This document shows positions 51,719-60,505 of a stretch of 64,000 nt of DNA, piece by piece (position 1 is the stretch's first letter; every line of letters starts with the position of its first letter). The notes under the pieces were generated by a model. The model was given only the letters and a program-made list of their open reading frames with translations, had not been told where the DNA came from and searched no databases. Position numbers and translations under genes: made by a program. The DNA comes from Bacteroides gallinarum DSM 18171 = JCM 13658 (GTDB lineage Bacteria; Bacteroidota; Bacteroidia; Bacteroidales; Bacteroidaceae). The stretch is from contig NZ_KB894130.1 of the NCBI RefSeq assembly GCF_000374365.1, positions 42,431-106,430 on the forward strand, written 5' to 3'.

Positions 51719-52858
51719 TTACTTGGTTGCAGCCAGGTAATTCGTCAACGGGTTAGCATACATCATCAGCAGCTTTCCGCGCAGGAAGTCCACATCTTTG
51801 TTGGGAATGGCGATACGGTCCAACTGCCCGTCGATATATCCCGTAAAGCGTTTCTTGTCTTCGGCAGTATAATGGCCGGCAAACTCCTCCTTGCCATACA
51901 GCAGGTCATGAGCCACGTAGTTGTTGGCAAAGATACGGTAGTTGGCATGGATACGCTTGTCAATCAAAGCGGATATGGCTACGAATAGTTCCGGTTTGGG
52001 CAATGTGCGCTCCAGTTCGCCCAAGTCGTCATTGATGCAGGATGCCATACGAAAGCATACGCGCCCTTTATAGCCCAGCAGCCCGGTCTGCATATTCAGC
52101 AGGTCGTCGTCCGTGGTTTTCTTATAGTCGGGTATGTCGCGTTTCAACTGGAACTCCTGCGCTTTCAGATAGTCGCAGGGGTCGTATTCGTAAGATATGG
52201 AAAGCGGCACGATATTCAATTCCTGGAGATTGGTGATGATATCCCCGTCGCCGCCCATAGCCAGCATCTTCAGGACGCTATCCTGCGTGATATCATTGGA
52301 ATCCTTGGCGCGTCCCTCGCGCTGGGCAATCCAGATAGACTGCTTCTTCTCGGCAATGGTATAGTGCATATAGCGCGACATGCGAATGGAGGACTCCAGC
52401 ATCTGGCGCATGGTCAGTGCACGCTGCACGGTGAAGCATTTATTTATACGCACCAGTTTCTTAATCCAGGGATAAATCAGCAGATTGTCGCCGATAGCGA
52501 TTTCCACGGTATCCAGCCCTTGCTCTACCAGAAGAACGGACAAGAACCCGGAATCGAGGATGATATCCCTGTGGTTGGAAACGTAGGTATAGGCAGACTG
52601 CTTGTTCAGCACAGCCATACTCTCGAGTATCAGTCCGTCTGTAGTATCCTTGGCAAGTTTATGCAAGATGCCGTAGCAGAGGTTTTCCTGGAACTCCTGC
52701 TTGGTCTTGCTTGCACGCATTTTCTGTGCGATAGCCTCGAAAGGAACACCCGGCATAACGGCGCAAGCCACTTGTTGGAATGCCGGGTCAGCAATTAATT
52801 CCTCAAAAATCTGAGGTAGTTCTTCGTCATGATAAGGGCGGATTTCTTCAAATTCCAT
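51719..52858 (-). CDS. lysophospholipid/glycerol-phosphate acyltransferase-like protein
   Basis: A 379-aa protein with the PlsC-type acyltransferase motifs: NHRDIILD (about 97-104, the H-x4-D catalytic pair) and AQREGRAKDSNDI (about 180-192, the substrate loop). A long C-terminal extension (about 250-379) is not seen in short PlsC enzymes. It probably transfers an acyl chain to a lipid or lipid A-like acceptor at the inner membrane. Start at the ATG at 52858 rather than 52867, because MEFEEIRPY fits the family start. It lies 93 bases after ddl. Confidence 0.85.
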   Translation of the reverse strand: MEFEEIRPYHDEELPQIFEELIADPAFQQVACAVMPGVPFEAIAQKMRASKTKQEFQENLCYGILHKLAKDTTDGLILESMAVLNKQSAYTYVSNHRDIILDSGFLSVLLVEQGLDTVEIAIGDNLLIYPWIKKLVRINKCFTVQRALTMRQMLESSIRMSRYMHYTIAEKKQSIWIAQREGRAKDSNDITQDSVLKMLAMGGDGDIITNLQELNIVPLSISYEYDPCDYLKAQEFQLKRDIPDYKKTTDDDLLNMQTGLLGYKGRVCFRMASCINDDLGELERTLPKPELFVAISALIDKRIHANYRIFANNYVAHDLLYGKEEFAGHYTAEDKKRFTGYIDGQLDRIAIPNKDVDFLRGKLLMMYANPLTNYLAATK

Positions 52859-52951
52859 GATATGCAATTTTAAATTCTAAACAATAAGTATTCGGTTTCA
52901 AGACTAATCAAACGGGCATCCGATAGTCGGTTGATACCTAATAGTTAATAT

Positions 52952-53926
52952 CTAAAATTGGTTTTCTATTATATCTGTCATCACATCTTTAATATCCATG
53001 TTCGCCGCACGCACCTGCTGCGGGATGAAGCTGGTGGAGGTCATTCCGGGAGTAGTGTTCACTTCCAGCAGGTTAATCTTGTCTCCCTCGGTAACGATAT
53101 AGTCTACGCGGATAATACCGGAAGCGCCGAGGATATCGTAAATGGCGGAAGTGAGCTTCTGCACGCGGTCACGCAGCTCGTCGGGGATGCGTGCCGGGGT
53201 TATCTCGTCCGACTCACCGTCGTACTTGGCTTTATAGTCGAAATACTCGTTGTGCGATATCACCTCCGTAATGGGGAATACGACCGACTTCCCGCGGGTT
53301 TTGTAGCAACCGCAGGTAAGCTCCGTGCCGTCCATGAAAGCCTCTACCAATACTTCTTCCGCTTCCCCGAAAGCTTTCGCAATGGCGGGCTGTATCTGCT
53401 CTTTCGTCTTTACCTTCGTTACGCCAAAGCTGGAGCCGCCCAGACCGGGTTTGATGAAGCAGGGCAAACCGATTTTCCCGATTACGTCTTCGTCGGAAAC
53501 CGACTGCCCCCGGCGGAGCATCAAAGAGTCTGCAATGCGTACCCCGAAGGTTTTCAGGTACTGGTTGCATACGAACTTGTCGTAAGTCAATGCGGCGGCA
53601 AGCACCCCGCAACAGGAATACGGTATGTGCAGCATGTCGAAATATCCTTGCAGGCGTCCGTCCTCACCCGGCGTTCCGTGAATGGTGATATAGGCAAAAT
53701 CGAACACCACCTTATCGCCGCCCAGCCGGAAGCTGAAATCGTTGCGGTCTACCGGGGCTTTCGTTCCGTCGGGAAGCTGCACGTGCCAGTCTGCTCCGCG
53801 CATTTCTACGATATATAATGTGTATCTCTCCTTATCGATGAAGGAGTAAATTCCTTGTGCGCTGCGTAGGGAAACCTCGAACTCGGATGTGTCTCCCCCG
53901 CATACAATAGCAATCGTGCGTTTCAT
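52952..53926 (-). CDS. ddl: D-alanine--D-alanine ligase
   Basis: Ddl joins two D-alanines for peptidoglycan precursors. The 324-aa ATP-grasp enzyme starts with TIAIVCGGDTSEFEVSLRSA (about 3-22). ITIHGTPGEDGRLQGYFD follows, then the ATP-grasp segment GLPCFIKPGLGGSSFGVTKV and the C-terminal LLEVNTTPGMTSTSFIPQQ. Its ATG overlaps the rluD stop by four bases, predicting coupling. Confidence 0.95.
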   Translation of the reverse strand: MKRTIAIVCGGDTSEFEVSLRSAQGIYSFIDKERYTLYIVEMRGADWHVQLPDGTKAPVDRNDFSFRLGGDKVVFDFAYITIHGTPGEDGRLQGYFDMLHIPYSCCGVLAAALTYDKFVCNQYLKTFGVRIADSLMLRRGQSVSDEDVIGKIGLPCFIKPGLGGSSFGVTKVKTKEQIQPAIAKAFGEAEEVLVEAFMDGTELTCGCYKTRGKSVVFPITEVISHNEYFDYKAKYDGESDEITPARIPDELRDRVQKLTSAIYDILGASGIIRVDYIVTEGDKINLLEVNTTPGMTSTSFIPQQVRAANMDIKDVMTDIIENQF

Positions 53927-54993
53927 TCTAAATCTCTATTACTGATGTAGCCCCTCCACTTGTCTATCAGCCGTGCCATATCGTCCGGCAACTCCGAGGT
54001 GAAATACATTTCCTCCCCGGTAACGGGATGTACGAATCCCAGCGTCATGGCGTGCAACGCCTGTCGCGGGCAAGTATCGAAGCAATTATTTACAAACTGT
54101 TTGTATTTGGCAAAACGGGTTCCTTTCAGGATTTCATGCCCGCCATAGCGTTCGTCGTTAAAGAGGATGTGCCCGATGTGCTTCATATGCACACGGATTT
54201 GGTGAGTACGCCCCGTTTCGAGGATACACTCCACAAGCGTTACATATCCCAGGCGCTCCAGCACGCGATAATGGGTAACGGCGTGCTTCCCCTGGTCGTC
54301 GGGGAGAACGGTCATCTGCATACGGTCTTTAGGATTGCGCCCCACGTTACCCGTAATCGTCCCTTCGTCCTGTTCCACATTTCCCCAGACGAGGGCACGG
54401 TAACGACGCTTGGTAGTTTTATTGAAGAATTGAAGACCGAGGTTGGTCTTGGCATCCGGCGTCTTGGCAATAACCAGCAGACCGGAGGTATCTTTATCGA
54501 TGCGGTGCACCAACCCTACGTGCGGGTCATTGGCATCGTAGTCGGGAATATCTTTCATGTGCCAGGCAATGGCGTTGACGAGTGTGCCGCGGTAGTTGCC
54601 GTGTCCGGGATGCACGACCAGACCTGCCGGCTTGTTGACGACCATAAGGTATTTGTCCTCGTAAACGATATCCAGGGGAATGTCTTCGGGAATCACCTCG
54701 TTCTCATAACGGGGACGGTCCATCATCACCGTTATCACATCCAGGGGCTTCACCTTGTAGCTGCTCTTGACCGGCTGGCCGTTCGCCATTACGAATCCGG
54801 CATCGGCGGCCTTCTGTATACGGTTGCGCGAAGCATTGGTCAACCGGTCGAACAGGTATTTGTCCACACGCATCATCTCCTGCCCTTTGTCCACCACTAC
54901 GCGGAAGTGCTCGTAAAGCTGCGACTCGTCACCGACAGGCTCTATATCGTCCAGTACATCGTTCTCTATGTCGTCCGGTAATTCTTCAATCAT
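53923..54993 (-). CDS. rluD: RluD-type 23S rRNA pseudouridine synthase
   Basis: A 356-aa RluA/RluD-family pseudouridine synthase. An N-terminal S4 RNA-binding domain (RVDKYLFDRLTNASRNRIQKAADAGFVMANG, about 38-68) precedes the catalytic domain with VGLVHRIDKDTSGLLVIAKT, where HRIDKDTSG carries the catalytic Asp. ILETGRTHQIRVHMKHIGHIL is a second signature. The exact uridines modified are those of RluD (helix 69) by family inference. The gene lies between the PASTA gene (57-base gap) and ddl. Confidence 0.9.
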   Translation of the reverse strand: MIEELPDDIENDVLDDIEPVGDESQLYEHFRVVVDKGQEMMRVDKYLFDRLTNASRNRIQKAADAGFVMANGQPVKSSYKVKPLDVITVMMDRPRYENEVIPEDIPLDIVYEDKYLMVVNKPAGLVVHPGHGNYRGTLVNAIAWHMKDIPDYDANDPHVGLVHRIDKDTSGLLVIAKTPDAKTNLGLQFFNKTTKRRYRALVWGNVEQDEGTITGNVGRNPKDRMQMTVLPDDQGKHAVTHYRVLERLGYVTLVECILETGRTHQIRVHMKHIGHILFNDERYGGHEILKGTRFAKYKQFVNNCFDTCPRQALHAMTLGFVHPVTGEEMYFTSELPDDMARLIDKWRGYISNRDLE

Positions 54994-55049
54994 CGTTTGT
55001 CCTCTTTAAGAATTAAAGACAGCTCATTCCCGTACACATACGTTTAACA

Positions 55050-55703
55050 TCAGAACCAGGATTCATCGGCCGCAGACTCTCCGGAACCAACAGTTTCCTG
55101 TATCTCCGCCCCTTCGTCCACTGCCAGGGAATCGCCTTCAAGCACTTCTTTTTCGCCGTTGCCCACCACCAGGGTCAGCGTGGCTCCCATAGGCACTTTC
55201 TCGCCCATAGCCAGCATGCGTTCCCGGTATTCCACGCCGTACACCCAGTCTTTCTCACCGGCTATGTAGCGGATGTCGTTCAGCTTGAAACCGGATGCCA
55301 GGATGCGTGCCTCCGCCTGACGCAGGGAGCTGTTGTCCGCCACATCGGGCACTTCCTGCAAAGGTATATTCACAGCATTGATTGTCAGGTAAATGATACG
55401 GCCTTCCTTCACCTTCTGTCCGGCTGTCGGATTATAGTCCAGGATACAACCCGCAGGCTTGTCCTTGACGTAAGTGGAGTCGGAAACAATGCAGACCAGC
55501 CCCCTGTTTCCGAATACCTTTCCGGCCTCTCCCACCGTCATGCCCTTTACATCAGGCACTACCACGGCCTCACCGTGGTGAGTGTATATATCTATTCCTT
55601 TTAATGTTCCGAACAGCAACAGCGCCACCACGACAATCATCGCCACGATGTTTATCCAGAAGTATTTGTTCTGACGGAAAGAAAAAAATTCCTTTATAGT
55701 CAT
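55050..55703 (-). CDS. membrane-anchored PASTA-domain protein
   Basis: A 217-aa protein with a short cytoplasmic N-terminus and one transmembrane helix (about 17-36, INIVAMIVVVALLLFGTLKG). Two PASTA domains follow (about 44-110, VVVPDVKGMTVGEAGKVF, and about 112-185, VPDVADNSSLRQAEARIL), then an acidic tail. PASTA domains bind peptidoglycan muropeptides. No kinase or transpeptidase domain is attached, unlike classic PASTA proteins. Neighbour ddl fits a cell-wall role. The start at 55703 sits just downstream of a TATCTTTG element (55722-55729). Confidence 0.88.
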   Translation of the reverse strand: MTIKEFFSFRQNKYFWINIVAMIVVVALLLFGTLKGIDIYTHHGEAVVVPDVKGMTVGEAGKVFGNRGLVCIVSDSTYVKDKPAGCILDYNPTAGQKVKEGRIIYLTINAVNIPLQEVPDVADNSSLRQAEARILASGFKLNDIRYIAGEKDWVYGVEYRERMLAMGEKVPMGATLTLVVGNGEKEVLEGDSLAVDEGAEIQETVGSGESAADESWF

Positions 55704-55864
55704 AATCACTACAATTTGGTGCAAAGATAATGCAAACCGAGAGCAGAATAAAATGAACTTGTTCATTTTTTATGCCGAGGTGCAGCTTATCTTCGCTTTT
55801 GTTGCAAAGATAATGTAATTTGGGCGCATTACAATAGTGTTTTCTTGAAAGTTTCACAAAAGAA

Positions 55865-55900
55865 AAGCCGCAAAACACTGTCACCAGTCCTTTGCGGCTT
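55865..55900 (-). terminator. intrinsic terminator of rpmH
   Basis: AAGCCGCAAA (55865-55874) and TTTGCGGCTT (55891-55900) pair perfectly, with an inner ACTG/CAGT stem. On the minus strand the stem ends in TTTTCTTT. It lies 25 bases after the rpmH stop. Confidence 0.85.
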
Positions 55901-55925
55901 CCTTATTTCTATCAAGAGGAATGAC

Positions 55926-56087
55926 TTATGCCTTCACTCCGTTGTATTCGTCGGAAACAGTCAGTTTCTTTCTGCCTTTGGCACGACGTGCGGCCAATAC
56001 TCTGCGACCATTGGCTGTAGCCATTCTCTCACGGAATCCGTGTTTGTTTTTTCTCTTTCTGTTAGAGGGTTGAAATGTTCTTTTCAT
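55926..56087 (-). CDS. rpmH: 50S ribosomal protein L34
   Basis: A 53-aa basic ribosomal protein. [20 protein letters not shown], then [20 protein letters not shown] and a short tail, is the unmistakable L34 sequence of the large subunit. The tail ([12 protein letters not shown]) is slightly longer than in enterobacteria, as in other Bacteroidota. The expression unit is complete in itself, with a promoter at 56131-56162 and a terminator at 55865-55900. It is divergent from efp. No rnpA or dnaA is next to it, which is common in this phylum. Confidence 0.97.
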   Translation of the reverse strand: MKRTFQPSNRKRKNKHGFRERMATANGRRVLAARRAKGRKKLTVSDEYNGVKA

Positions 56088-56130
56088 TACTGTATCTTGT
56101 TTTATGTTATTATTCTACGTAATCGGGCTG

Positions 56131-56162
56131 CAAAAATAGATACTTTTTCTAAAATAACCAAG
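56131..56162 (-). promoter_or_regulatory. rpmH promoter
   Basis: TATTTTTG (56131-56138, minus strand) is an exact -7 match. CTTG at 56159-56162 is a near -33 match with 20-base spacing. The predicted leader is about 40 bases. Confidence 0.6.
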
Positions 56163-56188
56163 AGATAACTCATTTTATCTCAAAACTT

Positions 56189-56220
56189 TTTGTGTTTTTT
56201 ACCGATTTCCATTACTTTTG
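56189..56220 (+). promoter_or_regulatory. efp promoter
   Basis: TTTG (56189-56192) and TACTTTTG (56213-56220) are 20 bases apart, a full match to the Bacteroidota -33/-7 consensus. The leader to the efp ATG is about 45 bases. Confidence 0.8.
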
Positions 56221-56272
56221 CATCCGCAAATCGCAAGGAAATATCTTAATAACATTATAATAATAACAAAGT

Positions 56273-56839
56273 ATGATTAATGCTCAAGACATTAAAATCG
56301 GAACTTGCATCCGCATGGACGGCAAGCTGTATTTCTGCATTGACTTCCTGCATGTAAAACCGGGAAAAGGCAACACTTTCATGCGTACCAAATTGAAAGA
56401 CGTAGTGAACGGTTACGTGCTCGAACGCCGTTTCAACATCGGTGAAAAACTGGAAGACGTACGTGTAGAGCGTCGTCCCCACCAATACCTCTACCACGAC
56501 GGCGACAACTACCAGTTCATGAACCAGGAGACTTTCGACCAGATTCCTATCGCCCACGACTTGATTAACGGCGTAGACTTCCTGCTGGAAGGAATGATTG
56601 TAGACGTTGTGTCCGATGCCTCCACCGAAACGGTTCTGTATGCTGATGTGCCTATCAAAGTACAGCAGAAGATTACTTACACCGAACCGGGGCTGAAAGG
56701 CGATACAGCTACCAACACGCTGAAACCCGCAACCGTAGAATCGGGTGCAACCGTACGTGTGCCGCTGTTTATCAACGAAGGCGAAACGATTGAAATCGAT
56801 ACCCGCGACGGTTCTTACGTAGGCCGTGTAAAAGCATAA
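56273..56839 (+). CDS. efp: elongation factor P
   Basis: EF-P relieves ribosome stalling at proline stretches. The 188-aa protein has the three-domain layout: a KOW-like N-domain with VKPGKGNTF (the conserved Lys region at about 29-37, near the P-site tRNA), a middle OB domain and a C-terminal OB domain with YTEPGLKGDTATNTLKPATVESG and a terminal ETIEIDTRDGSYVGRVK. It is a single-gene unit with its own promoter and a strong terminator 36 bases downstream. Confidence 0.97.
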   Translation: MINAQDIKIGTCIRMDGKLYFCIDFLHVKPGKGNTFMRTKLKDVVNGYVLERRFNIGEKLEDVRVERRPHQYLYHDGDNYQFMNQETFDQIPIAHDLINGVDFLLEGMIVDVVSDASTETVLYADVPIKVQQKITYTEPGLKGDTATNTLKPATVESGATVRVPLFINEGETIEIDTRDGSYVGRVKA

Positions 56840-56874
56840 ACGAATTTTATAATTAAGTGAAATATGAGAATTAT

Positions 56875-56910
56875 CCCGCCCGGTTCGTTTCGAACCGGAC
56901 GGGATTTTTT
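56875..56910 (+). terminator. intrinsic terminator of efp
   Basis: CCCGCCCGGTTCG (56875-56887) and CGAACCGGACGGG (56891-56903) pair at all but one position, with a TTT loop, and are followed by ATTTTTT. Confidence 0.9.
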
Positions 56911-56935
56911 ATGCGGACTTTGTAATAAGGATTCC

Positions 56936-56999
56936 GGATAACAAGTATCTCGGATAACAAACATTCCGAATAGCAAGCACTCCGGATAGCAAACACTCC
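56936..56999. repeat. 16-bp tandem repeat, four copies
   Basis: Four adjoining 16-base units, GGATAACAAGTATCTC, GGATAACAAACATTCC, GAATAGCAAGCACTCC and GGATAGCAAACACTCC, differ by a few bases. They lie in the efp-57.2 kb gap. Within the rest of this gap a short dyad GATTGGTT-CCC-AACCAATC is at 57083-57101; nothing else is seen. Confidence 0.75.
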
Positions 57000-57171
57000 G
57001 GCGTCCGTTTACCCGCAAGGCTTGTACACAAGAAATCCGGCAAGGGAAACCGTTTCTTTTTACTACCCCGGATTAAAAAGCAGATTGGTTCCCAACCAAT
57101 CCAATACCGAGCCTGAGACTCCTATAATCAAAACAACATTCAAGCTCGGAGACAAATTCTACCGATAATGC

Positions 57172-57201
57172 TTTCATAATCAATGTTTTTAATTATATTT
57201 G
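57172..57201 (+). promoter_or_regulatory. promoter of the 57.2 kb secreted protein
   Basis: TATATTTG (57194-57201) is an exact -7 match, and TTTC (57172-57175) is a near -33 with 18-base spacing. The ATG follows at 57232. Confidence 0.55.
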
Positions 57202-57231
57202 CATAATTGCAAAATTTTATTTAAAAGCGTT

Positions 57232-57960
57232 ATGAGAGCAGTCATTATTTTATTATTTTTATCCAATGTGCTCTCCATGAGCGCACAGTATTGCTGCACA
57301 GAAGCAGGAAAGGTTCTCCACTATGTCACCACCGATAAGAAAGAGGGAAAGACATTGAAAGACTCGATTTTCATTAAAGATGTAGCCGACGACGAAGAAC
57401 GCACCGTAGTAGAACAACGGTGGTATGGCGACAGTTACAGTATAGCAAGCATTATGGACGGTACTAATCGGGAGATACTCATATATCATAAAAAGAGCGG
57501 TGTCACAGATTATATCATGCTGGATGCAGAAACAGAAAATGCACAGACACGGAAGGGGTTCATTGCCCACTATCCCCCAAAAGACAGCATCAAAGCCGAA
57601 AAAGAGTATCAAGGATATAGCAAGTATATAAGAGCCGAAGGGCGCATATGCATTCCTATCAAGGGAAATGCCTATATGGATGAGGAACTGCCTCCATGCA
57701 AGTACTTTCAAAAAATGGGACCGATGAAAATAAATGCTTCCCTCAAAGGGAAATACAAGGGAAAAGAAACGATACACACCCCGGCAGGAGATTTTGAGTG
57801 TGTTAAAATCTACACAGAATCCAAAGGCAGTCTCATGTTCATCTCTCAATCGGAATACAGCATAACCTGGTATGCCCCCAATATAGGTGTTGTGAAAACA
57901 GAAAAGTACACCAAACGGGGAAAGGTACTGGAAAGCTCATTGCTATATGCCATACATTAG
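57232..57960 (+). CDS. secreted protein of unknown function, DUF3108/TapB-like
   Basis: A 242-aa protein with a signal peptide (to LSMSAQ, about residue 19). The rest is beta-rich and ends with AGDFECVKIYTESKGSLMFISQSEYSITWYAPNIGVVKTEKY, a pattern seen in DUF3108/TapB-like envelope proteins. I know no function for these. The start at 57232 is preferred over one 11 codons upstream because it begins the signal peptide and lies downstream of the promoter. It is a single-gene unit. Confidence 0.75.
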   Translation: MRAVIILLFLSNVLSMSAQYCCTEAGKVLHYVTTDKKEGKTLKDSIFIKDVADDEERTVVEQRWYGDSYSIASIMDGTNREILIYHKKSGVTDYIMLDAETENAQTRKGFIAHYPPKDSIKAEKEYQGYSKYIRAEGRICIPIKGNAYMDEELPPCKYFQKMGPMKINASLKGKYKGKETIHTPAGDFECVKIYTESKGSLMFISQSEYSITWYAPNIGVVKTEKYTKRGKVLESSLLYAIH

Positions 57961-58064
57961 CAGGAAAGCCATTGGCAACTTTTAAAACTGCAACGATAAA
58001 AGAGCGAAACGCTGTTTCTACGTAAACCGCGTAATAGCGACATACTTACCTCTTCCGATATTTG

Positions 58065-58106
58065 GAAGCCTGTCCGGATAGCTTATCCCGACGGGCTTCT
58101 TCTTTT
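58065..58106 (+). terminator. terminator-like hairpin after the 57.2 kb gene
   Basis: GAAGCCTGTCCGGATA (58065-58080) and TATCCCGACGGGCTTC (58084-58099) pair with two imperfect positions and a three-base loop, followed by TTCTTTT. It stands 105 bases past the stop codon. Confidence 0.65.
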
Positions 58107-58195
58107 CAGCACATCCCTCCATTCGCACAGAGTTCCCTCCCGTTATCCCCATAAAGACTTCGGGTTTCAACCAGGGATACGATAAGTTTCAAGGC

Positions 58196-58345
58196 ATGAA
58201 ACAAAGTGTTCAGCACGGTGAAACACTTTGTTCAGTACGTTGAAACAGAGTGTTCGGTCAATAGAAACATTTTGTTTCAGCATGCACGAACAAAGTGTTT
58301 TTATGCGATGAAACAAAGTGTTCACCGCTGTGAACTAATAAAGTA
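58196..58345. repeat. 22-23-bp array of GAAACAAAGTGTTC-like units
   Basis: Six to seven head-to-tail units of 22-23 bases begin at 58196, 58218, 58240, 58262, 58285, 58308 and (partial) 58330. Each carries a quasi-palindromic core, GAAACAAAGTGTTC or its near mirror GAAACACTTTGTTC, and an almost unrelated 6-8-base end. They fill the centre of a 755-base gene-free region (57961-58715) that otherwise holds the terminator at 58065 and a -7 element (TATCTTTG, 58669-58676) before the glycosyltransferase. Confidence 0.8.
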
Positions 58346-58715
58346 TCCTGCTTAACGAATAAAAGAAAGGCATGTACCTGCCGCCATACCCTATGAAACA
58401 AGTGTGACAGATAATTTTGGGGAAAGATAGTTTTTGAGGGAAAGGTATCTATCACATCTATCTCTTATATCTCTTACACTTCGATAGGCTGTAACATAAA
58501 ACAATGCAGTATCGGTGTGACAGCATGACGGATAAAGCCTTTTTCCAAATCCACAGGGAACGCTACCGAATCCGGTTTATATATACGAAGTCCTGCCACT
58601 GCACCTCTTTTTTCCGCCTATCCGGAGAATGCGCGGCCAAATGATAATCCGCGCATCGAATAAAAATGTATCTTTGCAACATCAACCCCGCAACCCGGTA
58701 AAAAGACACAGAGAT

Positions 58716-59705
58716 ATGCGATATTCCGTTATCATCCCCGTATATAACCGCCCCGATGAAGTGGACGAACTTTTACAGAGCCTCACCCTGCAAAGCTTCA
58801 GGGATTTCGAGGTCGTCGTTGTAGAGGACGGCTCTGCAATTCCCTGCAAGGATGTGGCAGATAAATACCGGAATCGCCTGGACATACACTATTATGCTAA
58901 GCCCAATTCCGGGCCGGGGCAAACGCGCAACTACGGCGCCAGACACAGCAGGGGGGAATACCTGATTATACTGGACTCCGACTGCATTCTTCCCGAAGGC
59001 TACTTCGAGGCTGTGGAAAAAGAACTGCGGAAAGCCCCCGTCGATGCTTTCGGCGGACCAGACCGGGCGCACGAGTCCTTTACCGATATACAGAAGGCTA
59101 TCAACTACTCCATGACCTCGTTTTTTACCACCGGCGGTATCCGCGGCGGGAAAAAGAAAATGGATAAGTTCTATCCGCGGAGCTTCAATATGGGAGTACG
59201 CCGCGAGGTCTATGAAGCATTGGGCGGCTTCTCGCAGATGCGTTTCGGAGAGGACATCGATTTCAGCATCCGCATCTTCAAAGGCGGATACAGATGCAGG
59301 CTATTTCCCGGAGCATGGGTATATCATAAACGGCGGACGGACTTGAAGAAGTTCTTCAAGCAGGTACACAATTCCGGCATCGCCCGTATCAACCTGTACA
59401 AGAAATATCCCGAATCATTGAAAATAGTTCACCTGCTGCCGGGCGCATTCACATTAGGGGTAGCCGTATTGCTGGCAGGCGCACTATTCTGCCCATACAG
59501 TCTGCTCCCGATTGCATTGTACGCATTGCTTGTCTGCGCGGACTCCACCATTCAGAACAGAAGCCTGCGCATCGGCATCTATTCCATTGCCGCATCTTTC
59601 ATTCAGCTTATCGGATACGGAACCGGTTTCTGGCGTGCCTGGTGGAATCGTTGCATACTCGGTAAAGACGAGTTCGAGGCATTCAAGAAGAACTTTTATA
59701 AATGA
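58716..59705 (+). CDS. family 2 glycosyltransferase, membrane-anchored
   Basis: A 329-aa GT-A fold (GT2) enzyme. RYSVIIPVYNRPDEVDELLQSL opens the nucleotide-binding domain, VVVEDGS (about 38-44) is the first Asp motif, and ILDSDCILP (about 85-93) holds the DxD-like motif. GFSQMRFGEDIDFSIRI carries the catalytic ED. Two or more hydrophobic helices lie near the C-terminus (about 240-300), so it should sit at the inner membrane and add a sugar to a lipid-linked acceptor. The start at 58716 is chosen over 29 upstream codons. Its stop overlaps radC. Confidence 0.87.
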   Translation: MRYSVIIPVYNRPDEVDELLQSLTLQSFRDFEVVVVEDGSAIPCKDVADKYRNRLDIHYYAKPNSGPGQTRNYGARHSRGEYLIILDSDCILPEGYFEAVEKELRKAPVDAFGGPDRAHESFTDIQKAINYSMTSFFTTGGIRGGKKKMDKFYPRSFNMGVRREVYEALGGFSQMRFGEDIDFSIRIFKGGYRCRLFPGAWVYHKRRTDLKKFFKQVHNSGIARINLYKKYPESLKIVHLLPGAFTLGVAVLLAGALFCPYSLLPIALYALLVCADSTIQNRSLRIGIYSIAASFIQLIGYGTGFWRAWWNRCILGKDEFEAFKKNFYK

Positions 59706-60430
59706 CGGGCAATGAAGGAGTAGCAGGCGGTAAAAGAAAAGGAATGGAGAAATTAACAATAAACCAATGGGCAGCGGAAGACCGCCCGCGGGAGAAAATG
59801 ATGCTGAAAGGTGCGGAAGCCCTCAGCGATGCAGAACTGCTGGCAATACTCATCGGCTCGGGAAATACGGAAGAAAGCGCCGTAGCACTGATGCAACGGG
59901 CACTTGCCTGCTGCGACAACGACCTGAACCGGTTGGGGAAATGGGAAGTGCACGACTTCTCCCGCTTTAAAGGCCTCGGTCCCGCCAAAAGCGTCACCAT
60001 TATGGCCGCCCTCGAACTGGGCAAGCGCAGGAAGCAACAGGCGCATCCGGAACGTGCTGCCATACGCTCGTCCAAAGACATCTACGAGATTTTCCACCCG
60101 CTGCTGTGCGACCTCACAACGGAGGAGTTCTGGGTACTCCTGCTCAACCGGGCAGCCCGCGTCATAGACAAGGTGCGCATCAGCCGGGGCGGTATAGACC
60201 AGACCACCGCCGATGTAAGGAGCATCCTGCGCGAAGCGCTGCTGCAACGCGCCACGCAAATCGTACTGGTGCACAACCACCCTTCGGGAAACACGCAGCC
60301 CAGCACAGACGACCGGCAACTGACACAGTTCGTACGGAAAGGCGCCCAGACCATGAACATCCGCCTGATTGACCACGTTATAGTGACGGACGGCAGATAT
60401 TACAGTTTCAATGACGAAGGAGTGCTGTAA
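59702..60430 (+). CDS. radC: RadC-family JAB/MPN-domain protein
   Basis: A 242-aa RadC protein. An N-terminal helix-hairpin-helix-like part (LSDAELLAILIGSG, then FKGLGPAKSVTI) precedes the JAMM metalloprotease-type domain with HNHPSGNTQPSTDD at residues 191-204 (His191, His193, Asp203 or 204 as zinc ligands). The name comes from an old link to DNA repair that is not upheld; the role is uncertain. ATG at 59702 overlaps the glycosyltransferase stop (ATGA); an ATG 14 codons later (MEKLTINQW) also fits the family start. Confidence 0.88.
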   Translation: MTGNEGVAGGKRKGMEKLTINQWAAEDRPREKMMLKGAEALSDAELLAILIGSGNTEESAVALMQRALACCDNDLNRLGKWEVHDFSRFKGLGPAKSVTIMAALELGKRRKQQAHPERAAIRSSKDIYEIFHPLLCDLTTEEFWVLLLNRAARVIDKVRISRGGIDQTTADVRSILREALLQRATQIVLVHNHPSGNTQPSTDDRQLTQFVRKGAQTMNIRLIDHVIVTDGRYYSFNDEGVL

Positions 60431-60505
60431 TGTAACCGGTACATTCTTTGCAGTTTCAATTAAAATCTTTAGATTTGCTTCGCTAAACCAACAAACCGTA
60501 CGAAT

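Noticed and set aside
58196..58345. CRISPR array
   Set aside because: The repeated cores differ from copy to copy, the intervening ends are only 6-8 bases and no cas genes are near. It is a degenerate intergenic repeat.
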